This document shows positions 1 to 12,339 of a stretch of DNA of 64,000 nt, in pieces. This stretch comes from Serripes groenlandicus (Eukaryota > Mollusca > Bivalvia > Cardiida > Cardiidae), in contig JASEVX010000171.1 in assembly GCA_031761405.1 (NCBI GenBank), forward strand, positions 186,001 through 250,000, written 5' to 3'. Position numbers and translations under genes: made by a program. The notes beneath the pieces are model-generated. The model saw only the letters and a list, made by a program, of their open reading frames with translations, had not been told where the DNA came from and did not search any database. Within the stretch, counting starts at the first letter, position 1; each line of letters starts with the position of its first letter.

Positions 1-88
1 TCTATAGCAGTTTTAGGACCTAACATATCCCCATGCAATGGTATGTATAAGGCGGTAAAACAAACCCATTTCTAATGTCAGTAAAGCT

Positions 89-921
89 GTGGTCACATCT
101 TATGTAGTTGACCGTAGTGGGGAATGACCGTAGTTGGTCGTAGTTGAACGTATTACATATAGTTGAACGTATTACATATAGTTGAACGTATTTACACATA
201 GATAACCGTAGTTCAACGTAGTAATGAACGTAGTTTGAACTTATGATTTGCCCGTAGTAAGCACATAATTTTTCAACATGTTCAAAAATTGGTTACTGTT
301 AAGTACGATGTTGTGAGCTTACTATGACCGTAGTTTGAACGTAGTTGACCTTAGTTTGAACGTAGTTGACCTTAGTTAACCGTAATTGACCCTACTTAAC
401 CGTAGTGTGCACCATAGTTGACCGTAGTACCTGCCAAAACACATCAACACTACGGTTAACACTAAGGTCAACTAGGGATCTACTAGGATTGAACTAAGTT
501 TGAAGTATGTTCATAGTACGGATAACTAGGGTCAACTAATAGGAAAGCACAATGACTGAAGCTTACCCGTACTGCGCAGGCGCAGCCACAACATTTTACC
601 GTAGCTTAACGCAGTTGACCCTAGGCTAATTTACCGTAGTTGCGCGTACTTAGGATGTAGTTTATACGTAGTGTAACGTAGTTACTCGTAGTTAGACGTA
701 GTGATACCCTAGTTAACCCTAGCCACTTTGCTCGTAGTTGAATGTAGTTGACCGTACTTACACCTAGTTCAACCTACTTAAGACTTTTTATATTTCCTCT
801 TTTTGCCAATTTTGAACGTTCTTCGAATGTACTTCAAACTAGTTGACTGTAGTAACACTACAGCAGACTACGTTTGAAATTAACTACGGTGAACTACGTG
901 CATGACCGTAAATGTGACCAT
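89..921. repeat. Degenerate array of AGTTGACCGT-type words with inverted ends
   Basis: The stretch is built from diverged copies of a roughly 10-bp word such as GTAGTTGACCGTA. They lie in one orientation around 100-430 and 590-790 and in the opposite orientation around 435-560 and 840-905. GTGGTCACAT at 89-98 is matched in reverse complement, with one mismatch, by ATGTGACCAT at 912-921, which suggests these are the ends of one element. No reading frame of note is present. The family is not recognised; the boundaries are my inference. Confidence 0.5.
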
Positions 922-1772
922 GGCCTAAGAGCATTTCCGGTGTATCTTCAGCCAATATGAGAATTTTTTTTTTGCTTACAGACATAAATATTTGTAATAA
1001 ATTAGCATTTACATGGAATAATGTGACCATAAGACAAACACTTCAGTTTTACACTATGCACTTCTTTACGACCCGGAATCACTTACGTACAGATTTGACA
1101 CAGTCATATAAAGGTGTCACTCCACAACGGAATAAAGTACATGTAGTTCTGAAATATTGAAGTGGCACTTTATTTAGACGTGAAGTCCAAGAGGAACATG
1201 TTTTTGATTTGCTTTCAGTTTAAGCAATCCTGTATCATTCAGGTGCATTTGTATATTGCTGGACTATTACGTCCTTTCAGATGCCTGAAATGTTTCGGGC
1301 GATTAAGAACATGCAAGGGTTCATTCTAGCAAGAATAGTTCACGTATGTGTATGACTGCCTACAGTGAAAAAACGATGTGCTTATGGTGTGACTTTGTTT
1401 GCTGTATACACTGTATATTTAATGAATGAACTGTTCAAACAAGAAACATGAGCTCAACACTTTGGATAAAGATAGGCAAAGGACACTTTAATAAGTTGAC
1501 TGTACCTAGTCTAGGTCACCAACAGAATTAATTGATTACAAGCAAACAACGCTCTCTTGGATGCCTATTTTAAAATAGAAACACCAAGTTAATATTTGCT
1601 GAATAATCTTCTTTTATATATTTATGTATATTATGCAGAAAATGGAAGTAATCATAAGCTCAAACGGTGAAATGCACTATATTATAACAATCATTTCATA
1701 ACTTAAAATATTTAAATTAACTAGGTCAAATGTGATCCTATACTAGCTGGGAAAACCTCCCACGAAAAACAA
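922..1772. other. AT-rich stretch with nothing recognised
   Basis: No exon with convincing splice signals, no tandem repeat and no RNA gene was seen here. The 67-codon open frame at 957-1160 has a composition like translated AT-rich noncoding DNA. Confidence 0.5.
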
Positions 1773-3797
1773 ACAAGAGGGCCATGATGGCCCTAGATCG
1801 CTCACCTAAATTATGCAATTTTATTTCTAATGCAAAACACATCAAGACAATTATTCTGACAAAGATTCAAAATGCAACCTCCAGAGTGTTAACAAAACTT
1901 TCCATCATTTGGCCTAGTGATCTATATTTTTTTACCTGATATGACCCATAAAAATGCGGCCTCCAGAGTTTGAACAATATTTTCCTCTATTGACCTAGTG
2001 TCTGACTTAATATGACCTATATTCGAAATTGACCTAGACTAGATATACAAACATTCTGACAAAATTTCAAGCTGCTAAAGCCAAACATGCGGCCTACAAT
2101 TTGGCCTAGTGACCAGGCATAACCTGTATTCAAGCATGGCCTAGATATCATTAATTGATTGATTGCAGATGATTGATTGGGGTTTAACACCGTTTTCAAC
2201 GATTTTTCAGTCATATCACGGCAACCTAATCATGCGTTTCCTGGTTTTCCCACACAAGAACACCACACAACATACATTTCCAAGCAACTGGTTGCTTTTC
2301 CACATAGATTGTCAAACAGCTCATTGGTGAAAGACGAGTGACGCAGGTCACAATGACTTTTGTCAAACATCGGAAAGAATGATGGCCGAGCCGGGATTCG
2401 AACTCACAACCCCTGGATTGACAGTCCACGTCGCTACCTACTGAGCTACCGGGGCTCGGCTAGATATCAATAAGATAAACATTTTGACCAAATTTTAAGC
2501 TGCTGAAGCAAAATATGTGGCTTCTACAGTGTTAACAAGATTTACCTTCAATTTGGCCTCGTGACCTAGTTTCTGAACCAATATGACCCATATATGAACT
2601 TGGCCTAGATATCATGAAGACAAACATTATGACTTAATTTCAAACTGCTGAATAAAAAATTGCGGCCTTCTGAGTATTAAAAATATTTTTCTTCAATTTG
2701 ACCTAGTGACCTACTTTTTGAGCCAAAATAAACCCATGTTCGAACTTGACCTACATATTATCAAGACAACCATTCCGATAAAGTTTCAACATGCTCAAGT
2801 TAAAAATGCAGTATCCAGAGTGTTAACAAGATTTCCCTTCAATTTGGCCTAGGACCTAGTTTCTGACCTAATATGACCAATTTTCGAACTTGAACTAAAT
2901 ATCATTCAGACAAACATTCTGAAATTGTTTCGAGCTTCTAGTTTTTGACCTGGTATGACCAATATTCGAACTTGGCCTAGATATCATTCAGATAAACATA
3001 ATGACCAAATTTCAAGCTGCTGTAGTAAAAGATGTGGCTTCAACAGTGTTAACAAGATTTTCCTTTAATTTGACCTAATGACCTACTTATTGACCCGATA
3101 TGACCAATGTTCGAACTTGACTTACATATCATCAAGACAAACATTCTGATAAAGTTTCAACATGCTCAAGTTAAAAATGTGTTAACAAGGCAATTGTTGA
3201 TGAGGCACGTCAGACGGATGCCGGACAAAATGTTATCACACTTCGTGCACAGGTGAGCTAAAAATGCAGCCTCCAGAGTGTTAACAAGATTTTCCTTCAA
3301 TTTTGCTTAGTGACCTAGTTACTGACCCAATATGACCCATATCATTAAGACAAACATTCTGACCAAGTTTTAAACTGCTGAAGCAAAAATTGCGGCCTCT
3401 AGAGTGTAAACAATATATTCCTTAAATTCAACATAGTGACCTACTTTTTGACCTGACATGACCCATATTCAAACTTAACCTACATATTATCAAGACAAAC
3501 ATTCTGATAAAGTTTCAACACGCTCAAGTTAAAAATGTTAAAAATGTGGCCTCCAGAGTGTTATCAAGATTTCCCATAAATTTGACCTAGCGACCTAGTT
3601 TTTGACCTCATATGGCCAAGTTCAGACATTGTCTAAGATTTGATGGAGAGGCATGTTCTGGTAAACTTTCATGAAGATTGGATGCAAAAATTAACGTAGC
3701 CTGTAGAGCGTTAACAAGGCAAAAGTTGTCGACGGATGAACGACGGACAAAAGGCGATCACAATAACTCACTTTGAGCACTTTGTGCGCTGGTGAGC
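1773..3797 (+). mobile_element. Tandem-core non-autonomous element, A-type ends
   Basis: It opens ACAAGAGGGCC, whose palindrome GGGCCATGATGGCCC is followed by GATCGCTCACCT. It closes with GGCGATCACAATAACTCA and the hairpin GCACTTTGTGC before GGTGAGC. AGGTGAGC-type sequence at the right complements GCTCACCT at the left. The core has about ten diverged units of roughly 165 bp, recognisable by 'GACCTAGT..TGACC..ATATGACC' and 'ATCAAGACAAACATTCTGA'. A GACGGATG-type tract precedes the 3' end. A SINE is nested at 2151-2459. I infer a Helentron/pearl-like element, unable to move by itself. Confidence 0.65.
2151..2459 (-). mobile_element. tRNA-derived SINE, full length
   Basis: Read on the minus strand, it begins with a tRNA-like head: GCCGAGCCCCGGTAGC, an A box around TAGCTCAGTAGGTAGC, and a B box GAGTTCGAATCCC closing with GGCTCGGC. 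It then runs through CTATGTGGAAAAGCAACC and ends with a tail around CCGTGATATGACTGA and CGGTGTTAAACC, then CAATCAATCA. CTAGATATCA occurs at 2141-2150 and again at 2460-2469, a 10-bp target-site duplication that fixes both ends and shows retroposition into the host repeat. The tail resembles the conserved 3' domain of molluscan MetaSINE-type families; that link is from memory. It is not a functional tRNA gene. Confidence 0.8.
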
Positions 3798-3865
3798 AAA
3801 AAGGAAGGTCAACATGTGAGTTTTTAAAGCTTTTTTGTAGTTTAAAGAATGATCTTTAATTGAAT

Positions 3866-3990
3866 ATGAGCTGTCCCACGAGAAAACATTATGGACTGTA
3901 TGTAATTGTATCGATCCAGATCAGCCTGCACAATCCGTGCAGGCTATTCTGGGCTGACACATTCAGTCTAGGGAGTATAGAGTAATGCTT
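3866..3990. repeat. Fragment of a dispersed hairpin repeat
   Basis: GCTGTCCCACGAGAAA and GATCAGCCTGCACAA..CGTGCAGGCT also occur, diverged, around 8205-8420. The second motif folds into a short hairpin. Boundaries are approximate. Confidence 0.45.
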
Positions 3991-4028
3991 CCTGAAACAG
4001 AACATTCAAACAGTCCTCATTATGATTT

Positions 4029-4105
4029 TTGACCTCTAAGTGTGACCTTGACATTTGTGACAGATATGTTGAGCTCACCGCAAAAGGACCTGACAAAAAC
4101 GTTCT
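4029..4105 (+). repeat. Fragment of H-type repeat
   Basis: GACCTCTAAGTGTGACC and GAGCTCACCGCAA match the core and 3' end of the larger element at 24929-25913. The 79-codon open frame here is a by-product. Confidence 0.5.
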
Positions 4106-4429
4106 TCTTCATTTTAAAAGTAATTTGATATTAATAGTATCACACATCCGTTCGAATGTTAAAGGACCGAGTGCAAATTCTAGGCCTTGTGCTCTTTATG
4201 AGAAATTCCATTTTCTCATACATGCGTACATTTTTTGGGGTTTTTTTCTCCTAATTATTTCTTTTTGAAGTGACTTATGGGGCCGGGTGTTATTTATTAC
4301 TTTTTGTACTATTGTTTAGTTTATGTACATACACATGTCACTATAATTAAATACTTACTAACATACTTTTGTAAGCACAACTCATGATGTGTATTGCGTT
4401 ACTTTATACAAATGTATCAACTATGCTGT

Positions 4430-4735
4430 AACATATTAAATCAAGGAGCAAAGACTAACAAATACAATGCTGAATTTCATAGATACATGTTCACTACCCC
4501 CTTATCATAACAAATAAAATCAAAAAAAAATCGAATTGTGCCCTTTCTTCAGATGTTGTCAATTTGGAAGAGTCACATTGGCTTATGGCATTATAACAAG
4601 CTTAATTATGATCAGTTGAGAAAGAAAATGGAAGAGTCCTTTATGATATTTATGCTTATGAAACAAATTGGTAATCAAGTTATGATTTGATACACATCTA
4701 GATATATCATTCAACATCTCTGCATAAGATGACAT
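4430..4735. repeat. Dispersed AT-rich repeat, also at 12340-12516 and 15660-15815
   Basis: TTCTTCAGATGTTGTCAA and the following GAGTC..ATTATAACAAG recur near 12466-12520. GAAAATGGAAGAGTCC, TTTATGATA and ATTGGTAATCA recur near 15700-15780. Three partial copies in one window indicate a dispersed element. No coding capacity is seen and the class is unknown. Confidence 0.5.
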
Positions 4736-5116
4736 TCAAAAATACTGTAAAATATGGACAAATGCTAAAAATCTACAAATTCTCCTTTTCAGACAATATA
4801 TTTTTCAAATCTGTATCAAATCTAAAATAATTTCAAATTTCCAGATGTTATAGATGTTTTTCAAAGGAGAAAAAAGTGTAGGACCTTCCTATTCCTCAAA
4901 CCTACATCGTTCTTTCATAGGACTTCAAAGCATTGTGGCAAAGGCAAAATTGCTCATAAAAGGGAATAATTAAAAAGAATCTTGAAATATACAACTGATA
5001 TAACTTTTATAGTTTCATTGGTAATTATTTCCATTTTCATGAAAATGTTAAAATGATTTCAGATGTGTCTTGTGAATATTAGTCACCACACATTTTTGTT
5101 GATGACGTCATTCAGA
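4736..5116. other. AT-rich stretch with a partial palindromic MITE
   Basis: GCATTGTGGCAAAGGC and ATTGCTCATAAAAG near 4930-4965 match half of the palindromic MITE described at 23618-23834. Nothing else is recognised. Confidence 0.4.
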
Positions 5117-5490
5117 TTATAATTGAGTTTACATTATATAAATTGTACAATATAGGGATGTTTTGATAGGGGATATGGTGAGTGAGACGACATTGAGTAA
5201 AAATGTATATTAGTTTTAAAAAAAAAACTAAATAAAAAGCAGTTCGAACTGGTAAAATTCCATTGAAAATACAACGCAGTTCTTACTTTCGTTTTCAATG
5301 CAAATTATAATTGAGTTTACATTATATAAATTGTACAATTTAGGGATGTTTTGGTATGGGATATGGTGAGTGAGACAGCATTGAGTAAAAATGTATATTA
5401 GTTTAAAAAAAAAAAGCAGTTCGAACAGGTAAAATTCCATTAAAAAATACAGGTACGACGAAGTTCTTACTTTCGTTTTCAATGCAAGGT
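5117..5490. repeat. Direct duplication, 187-bp unit
   Basis: Two near-identical units begin ATTATAATTGAGTTTAC at 5117 and 5304. Both contain AGGGATGTTTTG, GGATATGGTGAGTGAGAC, an A-tract and a GCAGTTCGAAC..GGTAAAATTCCATT segment. The second unit has small indels. The 84-codon minus-strand open frame spanning the region is carried by the repeat and is not a gene. Confidence 0.85.
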
Positions 5491-5753
5491 ATGTCTAAAA
5501 CTGGATCATCTCCTTTTTCTGCACTAATTTTACCGTAAATATATAAACAAATCATGGAATGAACAAAAGAATCAAGAAATCACTTGAATTATTTAATACC
5601 TTCCCCGCTAAATGAACTTCAATCGCCCTTCTGTCGACAGGTGAAAATTGAACGTCTCAAGATAAATCCCCGCAAAATGATACAGGGCGTTGTCTAAACC
5701 ACGGCCCGTTTTGCACATTAAAAAATCAAAACAAATAAATTAAAACTTTTAAA

Positions 5754-6534
5754 ACAAGAAAATGTGTCCATGGAACACGGATGCCCCGGTTGTTAACTAT
5801 ATTTTAAAACAAAACTTTTATCTAAATAAAAAACACAGTCAGTGTTTAATAATATAAAATGTTGATTGTCATTTGTGTGAAGTTTCATAATGATAGGACA
5901 TCAGGTTCACTAAAATCTAACTTGACCAAAAACTTTAACCTGAGAATGGAATGGACGAACAGACAGACGAACAGACGGACGAACAGTTGGTCCAACATCA
6001 AATTGATACAATTGTTTAAACAATGATATGTTGATTGTCATTTGTGTGAAGTTTCATAATGATAGGACATCAGGTTCACTAAAATCTAACTTGACCAAAA
6101 ACTTTAACCTGAGAATGGAATGGACGAACAGACAGACGAACAGACGGACGAACAGTTGGTCCAACCTCAAATTGATACAATTTTTTAAACAATGATATGT
6201 TGATTGTCATTTGTGTGAAGTTTCATAATGATAGGACATCAGGTTCACTAAAATCTAACTTGACCAAAAACTTTAACCTGAGAATGGAATGGACGAACAG
6301 ACAGACGAACAGACGGACGAACAGTTGGTCCAACCTCAAATTGATACAATTTTTTAAACAATGATATGTTGATTGTCATTTGTGTGAAGTTTCATAATGA
6401 TAGTACATCAACTTCACTAAAATCTAACTTGACCAAAAACTTTAACCTGAGCGGGACGGACGAACCGACGGACGAACGGACGGACTAACAGACCGGAAAA
6501 CTATATGCCCCTCATACTTCGTATGCCGGGGCAT
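5754..6534 (+). mobile_element. Tandem-core element related to the C type, 169-bp units
   Basis: It starts ACAAGAAAATGTG, followed by the palindrome GTGTCCATGGAACAC and GGATGCCCC. It ends GCCGGGGCAT after the hairpin CATACTTCGTATG. GATGCCCC and GGGGCAT are subterminal inverted repeats. Four core units start at about 5860, 6029, 6198 and 6367, an exact 169-bp period; the first three are nearly identical. Each unit ends in a GACGAACAGACGGACG tract. No protein is encoded. Confidence 0.75.
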
Positions 6535-6538
6535 AAAA

Positions 6539-6775
6539 ACAAGAGGGCCAAGATTGACCTAAATCGATCATCTGAGAAATAGAATAGAAGCAATTATTTA
6601 AATGCAAATATCTAGGAAAAAGCTATTTCCCCCTTTTCTGAATCCACCTTGCTACCTTGTTTTCAACCAACCAATATAGTTGAACAGTTATTGTAGAGGG
6701 TCAATCAATGTCCACTTCTATCAAATTATCTTGGAAACGGACAAGTGGATTTGGGAGGTGAAGAATGTTAAAGTT
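6539..6775 (+). mobile_element. 5' fragment of a B-type tandem-core element
   Basis: ACAAGAGGGCCAAGATTG, ATCGATCATCTGA and GCAAATATCTAGGAAAA match the start of the element at 60645. It abuts the preceding element directly, separated by only a few A residues. The 3' hairpin end is missing. Confidence 0.55.
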
Positions 6776-8204
6776 TTTGCGTTTATCTCGTGTTATCACG
6801 AATACCAAGGTTAACACAAAACCGGTGTTTTCTTTATTGCGCGCGCACAACCTGATGTCGTATGATTCCATCAGGAAACCCCGTTATACCGACTTTTAAA
6901 TGCTACAAAAAAAAGAAATCCAAAAAATTAATATTCGAAGAAATTACGACACATCATGATTATTACCCATAAAAAAAAGAAAATCCTATATGCCCTGACC
7001 CCCAACACAAAAACGTCATTTTTTTTAGTAGAAAACCTGTTGTTGATTTTTTTCTTTAACATTTGAACATTTAGTCTATTAACTGCTTATGACATCATTG
7101 GAATTTGAAGTCACATGATTACATTCCGTTAAGTAACATGGAAGAAATTAAGGACCAACATTCTAAAGAAATTGTTTTTGTTTGTTTGGCCTGTATGTTT
7201 GTGGTGGTTATAAATGTTAACATATGCTATTTTTAAACTTCTAAATCATTTACAAAAATTAAGGATGTTATCATAAGGACTAAAAAATAACAAAGAAATG
7301 GGTCATTTTTGGAAAATATGATTAAATTGTGCCAATAAGAAAATTCAACAAATTGATTTTGAAAATATCATGTGAATACTTTCATAGTTTGGAACAGTTA
7401 ATAAATTAACAATTTCAATTAAATATAATTGTTTTAGTGACAAATGTTTTATAGGACAATCATTTTCACATTAAATCTCACAATCTTGTAAAGCGTTGAT
7501 ACAACAGGATCACCATACTAATGATTTTTGTAATTATGCCTCCCTTGAATATCAATTTCAAAATGGCTAAGGATGGACTCGATTTTCGGAACTTTGCTCA
7601 GAAGTGAATGATTAATTAACAAGGACATATAAACGAACGAGTGACACTGAATATAATTTACAGTTATGTTTGCTTTATTATTATTTAAAAAAAAAAAACG
7701 CAATACACCGATAATAGGGAGTCCCATCCTACACGAAAGACTGTGTCTGCATATTTTTTCGAGAGCAGTTGACCGAATGACATATTTCCAGTTCTAGCCA
7801 TTCAGTGGCCTGCATGTAACCATCAATTTCGTTAATGTATACTACCCTCCGTCCTAGCCTTCAGTCGAATCGGAAAGAAAACTTATATAATGTACTGATT
7901 GGAGAAATCGATTCGTCAATGTTCGTTCGTATCCGGATTTTGACCTTAAAAGGAAGTGGTACATGCAGGTGGATAGTGTTGAGATAACATGATCTCTTAA
8001 AATAATCCCACCAAAATGTGAATTCTTCCAATCCATGCAGCTGTTTTACGCAAAAATAAATGCAGAATGTTATCACGTGTAAAGGATCCCGCCGTTGTGA
8101 TACATTTGTTTTTGCTATCACAAACCAGGGATAAGTATTAGTAGTCCCTGCACAAACTATATGAACACTCAAAGGTTGAACTTCATAGCCCTTTTTAAAA
8201 GGAA

Positions 8205-8440
8205 GTGAGCCGTCCCACGAGAAAGCCAACATCTGCGTAAAATATCGACCCGGATCAGCCTAAGCATGACGCGCAGGTTAACCCGGATATACACTGTTTG
8301 CCTCCTGTGGATTTTCTGTTGCAGGAATCATTACTCTATTACTCTTTCCCCCTGAGACGAAATGTATCGACCCGGATTAGCATGCGCGTACTTCGCAGGC
8401 TGATATGGGTCGATACATTACGCAGAGGCCATAATGTTGG
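8205..8440. repeat. Dispersed hairpin repeat with a 59-bp palindrome
   Basis: CCGTCCCACGAGAAAG and CGACCCGGATCAGCCT match the fragment at 3866-3990. Within it, 8361-8419 is a palindrome: AATGTATCGACCC on the left and GGGTCGATACATT on the right are perfect complements, with a further partly paired GGATTAGCATGCGCG..GCAGGCTGATA centre. Confidence 0.6.
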
Positions 8441-8702
8441 TTTTCTGTTGGTTGAAAAGGCTCCAGTGTTTTTCTACACAAATGCTGTATCTGGTTGGAG
8501 ATTCTAACGCCTCATTGATGGTTTGTAGCTGAAGTAAATATACCGTGAGTAACTGACTGGCCATCGACTTTTTGGCGAAATGCCCGAGTTTGTCGAAGAG
8601 GGAGCGTTTTGTAGTTCGTCAAGCTGTCATGGTCTTGGATCCGTAATGTGTAATTGTTCGGGATTCGCTAGGTATCCCTTATTGTCAGGCTTTTTCGTCT
8701 GT

Positions 8703-8706
<4 letters not shown>

Positions 8707-8735
<29 letters not shown>
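8707..8735. repeat. (GT)n microsatellite
   Basis: About 14 uninterrupted GT dinucleotides. On the minus strand this gives a run of His-Thr codons inside a spurious 77-codon frame. Confidence 0.95.
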
Positions 8736-8736
<1 letters not shown>

Positions 8737-10534
8737 CCAAATATTTGTAAAGCGACGCTCCAAACAGCCCAAACCGACGGGCCGATTCCGATGAAACTTG
8801 GTGAACAGGTCAGGGTGCGCGCGTTTGAGTTTCGTTGCTAAGGACCCACCCGTTGCTATGCAGCTAGCAAAAAAAAAAACGCTTTTAAAAACCCGAACCA
8901 TTTTTCTATCTTCTCCTACAGTTTTGAATGTGGAGAGCTGAAACTTCGGTTATATATACTTCGATATATTTAGAAAAAACGTATCCGTAACGATTTTTGA
9001 TTTAGGCCTGTGTTTCCAAATGGTAGCCTTTCAAATATAGGGTCTTTTTACAGTCGTTTTTGACTTCAATCGCCCCTAGCGCTGCAGTGGTAGTATTCGA
9101 TAGCGATTGTATTGCACCATCTCATAGAGTTAGTGAAGAGCTACAAAAAGTTCTGTTACGTCATTGACCTCCGATCTCGGATTTCCGAGCTAGAGCCGAA
9201 AGTTTGCAAAATATGCAAAGGCGAAAATAACCAAGGGGAAACGGTTGTGTGTAGACGTGATAAAACATGGTTGGTTTTTACAAGGTGCACACTTTTCACC
9301 AGTGTTCACCAAGTCACCACAATAGTGACCCTATCACACTAGTATTTCATATTTATATGAAAAGGCGAATCCCACGTCGCCTACTGGCTTGTCGTTTATA
9401 TTTATCTGTCAAGTTGTGCTATTTATTAACACCGGCTTATCTGCAAAATTATATTTGATTTTTTAGTTATTATCTGAGCGATAAGTATTAGAAGTACATG
9501 TATTTTACTTTCAATATTGATAACAAAAATCAAAGTACTCAATGTACTTCACGTCTGAAATGAAGTTAAGAAACGACAAGACCAGCGCAAGCAGGCGCCA
9601 TTGCTCATATATTGTTAAAGTTAAAATAAGATAATAAATCATTAACATACAGTGCAGAGGTTTGGCCCTTGAAGCAATACGTCGCCAAATTACATGTCTT
9701 TTTTTAATAATCAGTTCAAATGTGCTTCCAGGAGCATGATTTCAACCTTAACCGTGTATTTCTGAAGTTATTATTTATTTAAAATAATAACAATCCGACT
9801 AAAAACGATAGGTAGTGACTACATGTATATAGGTGTATGGAACCATCCAGACTTTAATTTGTGTATGAACTTATACATAACTAGGCCTTCGTTTATATAT
9901 GTAGAAAGTGGCTCTATGCTAACTATATTTGGAAAAGTTCTAGGCTATCTTTTCGCTTGATTGTTCTTTAACAATTTCCCGACTTTTAGAGCATCTATGC
10001 AAACTATGGAATACTCTATCTATGATTATATACTTATTCGAAATGATTGAGAACGAAAAAGCGTCTCATTTGGAGCAATTTCTCTTTTGTCACAATAGTT
10101 TCAAAATTTGTTTGCTGCAGACGCGTCAAATTGGGTCTGAAAGTAGGAGAGGGTTGACGTTCTGGGCCTCTAGCGGTTGAAACTAATAGCACCGATTTGT
10201 GTTAAACTTCTAGATAATATCGTTTTAAAAATGTCATCTGCTGCATTAAAATGTCGAATTTGGATTGTATTGTTATTGTTGTACATTTTCAGTTGTTTTT
10301 GTTTTGTTATGTACAGTACGTACTTTTTGATGTCCTACAATCAGCAAACCTGTCTGTCTTGGCAGAATGAGAAATGTGTTTGATTTGTGTTTTACGCTGT
10401 TCTTAAAGGTATTTCAGTTATTTCAGGGCGTTTCCTGGGTAATTTATCACTTCAATGCCGAAATGCTAGCCCAGTAACTGTGAGTTCCATGGAGGGAAGC
10501 TATTTCTCTACAAAGGGTTTGAATACATTTTCTT

Positions 10535-10745
10535 AACTGTTTCCCTCTGGCAGACGCTTTCTGACGCATCTGCAGCAGGCGCCTGAAAACATTGTCGCAA
10601 AAGGAGAAAATGCTCATAAGAATTAATTTCTCATTTTCCCACACTTTTTCAATAATTGTTATAAAATTGAGAGTGTTTCCATAGTTTTTCCTATGTTTTC
10701 AAAGTCGTCTGCTGTATTGTTGCTGTATTTAGGAAAGAGTTAACT
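10535..10745. repeat. Palindromic MITE (P family) copy
   Basis: The left half carries GCATCTGCAGCAGGCGCC and AAAACATTGTCGCAAAAGG. The centre is ATGCTCATAAGAATTAAT. The right half carries TTTTCAAAGTCGTCTGCT and AGGAAAGAGTTAA. It is a diverged foldback copy of the family best seen at 23618-23834. Confidence 0.6.
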
Positions 10746-10859
10746 CTCTATTATATAGGTTCATGAAACTGTCTTTTCAAATCATGTTTGTAATTCGTTA
10801 GAAAGAAAGTCGTACATAAAATATCACCGAACAAGCAATTTAAAAGGATTATTTACCAA

Positions 10860-11130
10860 CCCGCTACCCACACGCTGGCGACACGCTGGTACTGTAGTAG
10901 ACAAACAAAAAAAAACACGTGGTCGTTGAAGCACGCTGGCGCGCGTTGGGCAGTCGTTCCCCACTTGTTTATAATGCACTGGCGAACGCTGTCATATGTT
11001 ATCTATAAATCAGTGATGAGCTCTTCACTCGCTGGCAGTTATCAACGCGTTATGGACACGCTAAAATCATTGTTCCACTTTACCTTTTCTGTGAAAGTTC
11101 AGCGTTTGTCAGCGTATCAACTATTATTGG
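10860..11130. repeat. Diverged ACGCTGGC word repeats
   Basis: ACGCTGGCG and close variants recur irregularly about eight times. The pattern is weak, and no protein motif was seen in the 69-codon frame that spans it. Confidence 0.35.
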
Positions 11131-11370
11131 TGTAGTTTCTCTAATACATAGATATCTTTTTCTTATCCCGATCAGATGTCGCTTTTTGGAATACTAGTGT
11201 TGAACAGGAGGATTTAATTTGTAAATCACTGTCCGTTTAAATGGTTGTTTCTCCCATGCTTCTAGACGAAACTAATATGTTAGCAGCAGATGTGAGGAAG
11301 CTCTCGAAAATGGAAATCGAAGACGGAATTCGAAATCTGGAGCAAAACACAATATTAAAAAATATATATT

Positions 11371-12245
11371 TTAGCTCACTGTGTGTCATTGTGATCGCCC
11401 TTTGTCCGGTGTAGCCTACGTTAACATCTTCTCCCCTGTATCGAGTGATTCAATTTGGATGGAACTTCACATCCTCACCAAAATTCCTTCATATGTTTTT
11501 ATCCCCGCAAAATTCTGATTTCCATGGCAACCAAAAACAATATATGTTTTGTTCTCCTCCCAAACCGGTTACCCTTTTTTCAAATAATGTTGTAGAAATG
11601 TATATTGCGTGACCCACTATCAGATTACTTCAAGCCATGTTGATTGGTAAATAAAAACGGGAGCCAGGGGGCGGGGCTGTTTTGCCGTATAAGGGATTAG
11701 TGAACACGTTAAAACAATCTTGCCGATTTCCGAATAATTTTATAGAAATATTCCTTGGGTGACCCATTTCAAATTGTTTCGAGCCATGTTGATTGGTCGC
11801 AACATGGCCGCAAGGACGATGGGCTGTTTTGCTTTATATGGTTATAGCGACAACTTTAAAAATCTTCTTCCATAGCAGTGTATCGCCGATATCTGGAAAA
11901 TTTCCAATTATGTTTAAAGACATGTTCTTTGGTTGACGTTCGCACCGAGTCCTTCAAGGTGGGTTTATATGTCGAAATATCCAGTCGCCAGAGGCTGTTT
12001 CACCTTATGTGGCTATAGTGAAATCTTCTCCGACGAAAGTGTCTTGCCGTTGTCCAAATAATGTTTTAGAATCAGATCCAGATTCCTCCAGGCCATGTTG
12101 ATTGAATGATGGTAAAATATTCCAGTCAGGCGCAGTGTGGTTTTGCCTTCAAAGGCTATAGTGAAAACGTGAACAGTCTTTTTCTAAGAAAATATCTGGC
12201 AAATTTCATTATTTTTTTTATTTTATTTGGTGACCCTCTTTGAGT
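11371..12245 (-). mobile_element. A-type tandem-core element, minus orientation, 5' end lost
   Basis: It begins TTAGCTCACTGTG..TTGTGATCGCCC, the reverse complement of an A-type 3' end. Reversed core units follow, marked by GCCATGTTGATTGG and by GCTGTTTTGCC..TATA at several spacings. The ACAAGAGGG start that should lie at the right is not found, so the copy is truncated near 12245. Confidence 0.6.
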
Positions 12246-12339
12246 TACTGTGGTTGACATGACAAATTACATTGCATTACTGCAAAGCGAAGCGATGTCA
12301 CATTTCATTCCCATATAAGCAATGCTGCTCAAATGTATC

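Larger units (their letters stand above)
6776..10534. other. Long stretch without a supported gene
   Basis: Mostly AT-rich sequence. It holds a hairpin repeat fragment and a palindrome near 8205-8419 and a GT microsatellite near 8708 (listed separately). The 123-codon minus-strand frame at 7861-8232 overlaps the dispersed hairpin repeat and shows no domain I recognise. Small frames at 8298-9458 and 10177-10383 likewise carry no motif. Confidence 0.45.

Noticed and set aside
2380..2459. Possible tRNA gene on the minus strand
   Set aside because: A and B boxes are present but the sequence continues into a SINE body and tail with a target duplication; it is a SINE head.
7861..8232. 123-codon minus-strand frame
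   Set aside because: Overlaps a dispersed hairpin repeat, has no domain or splice signal, and repeat sequence shared with 3866 covers its start.
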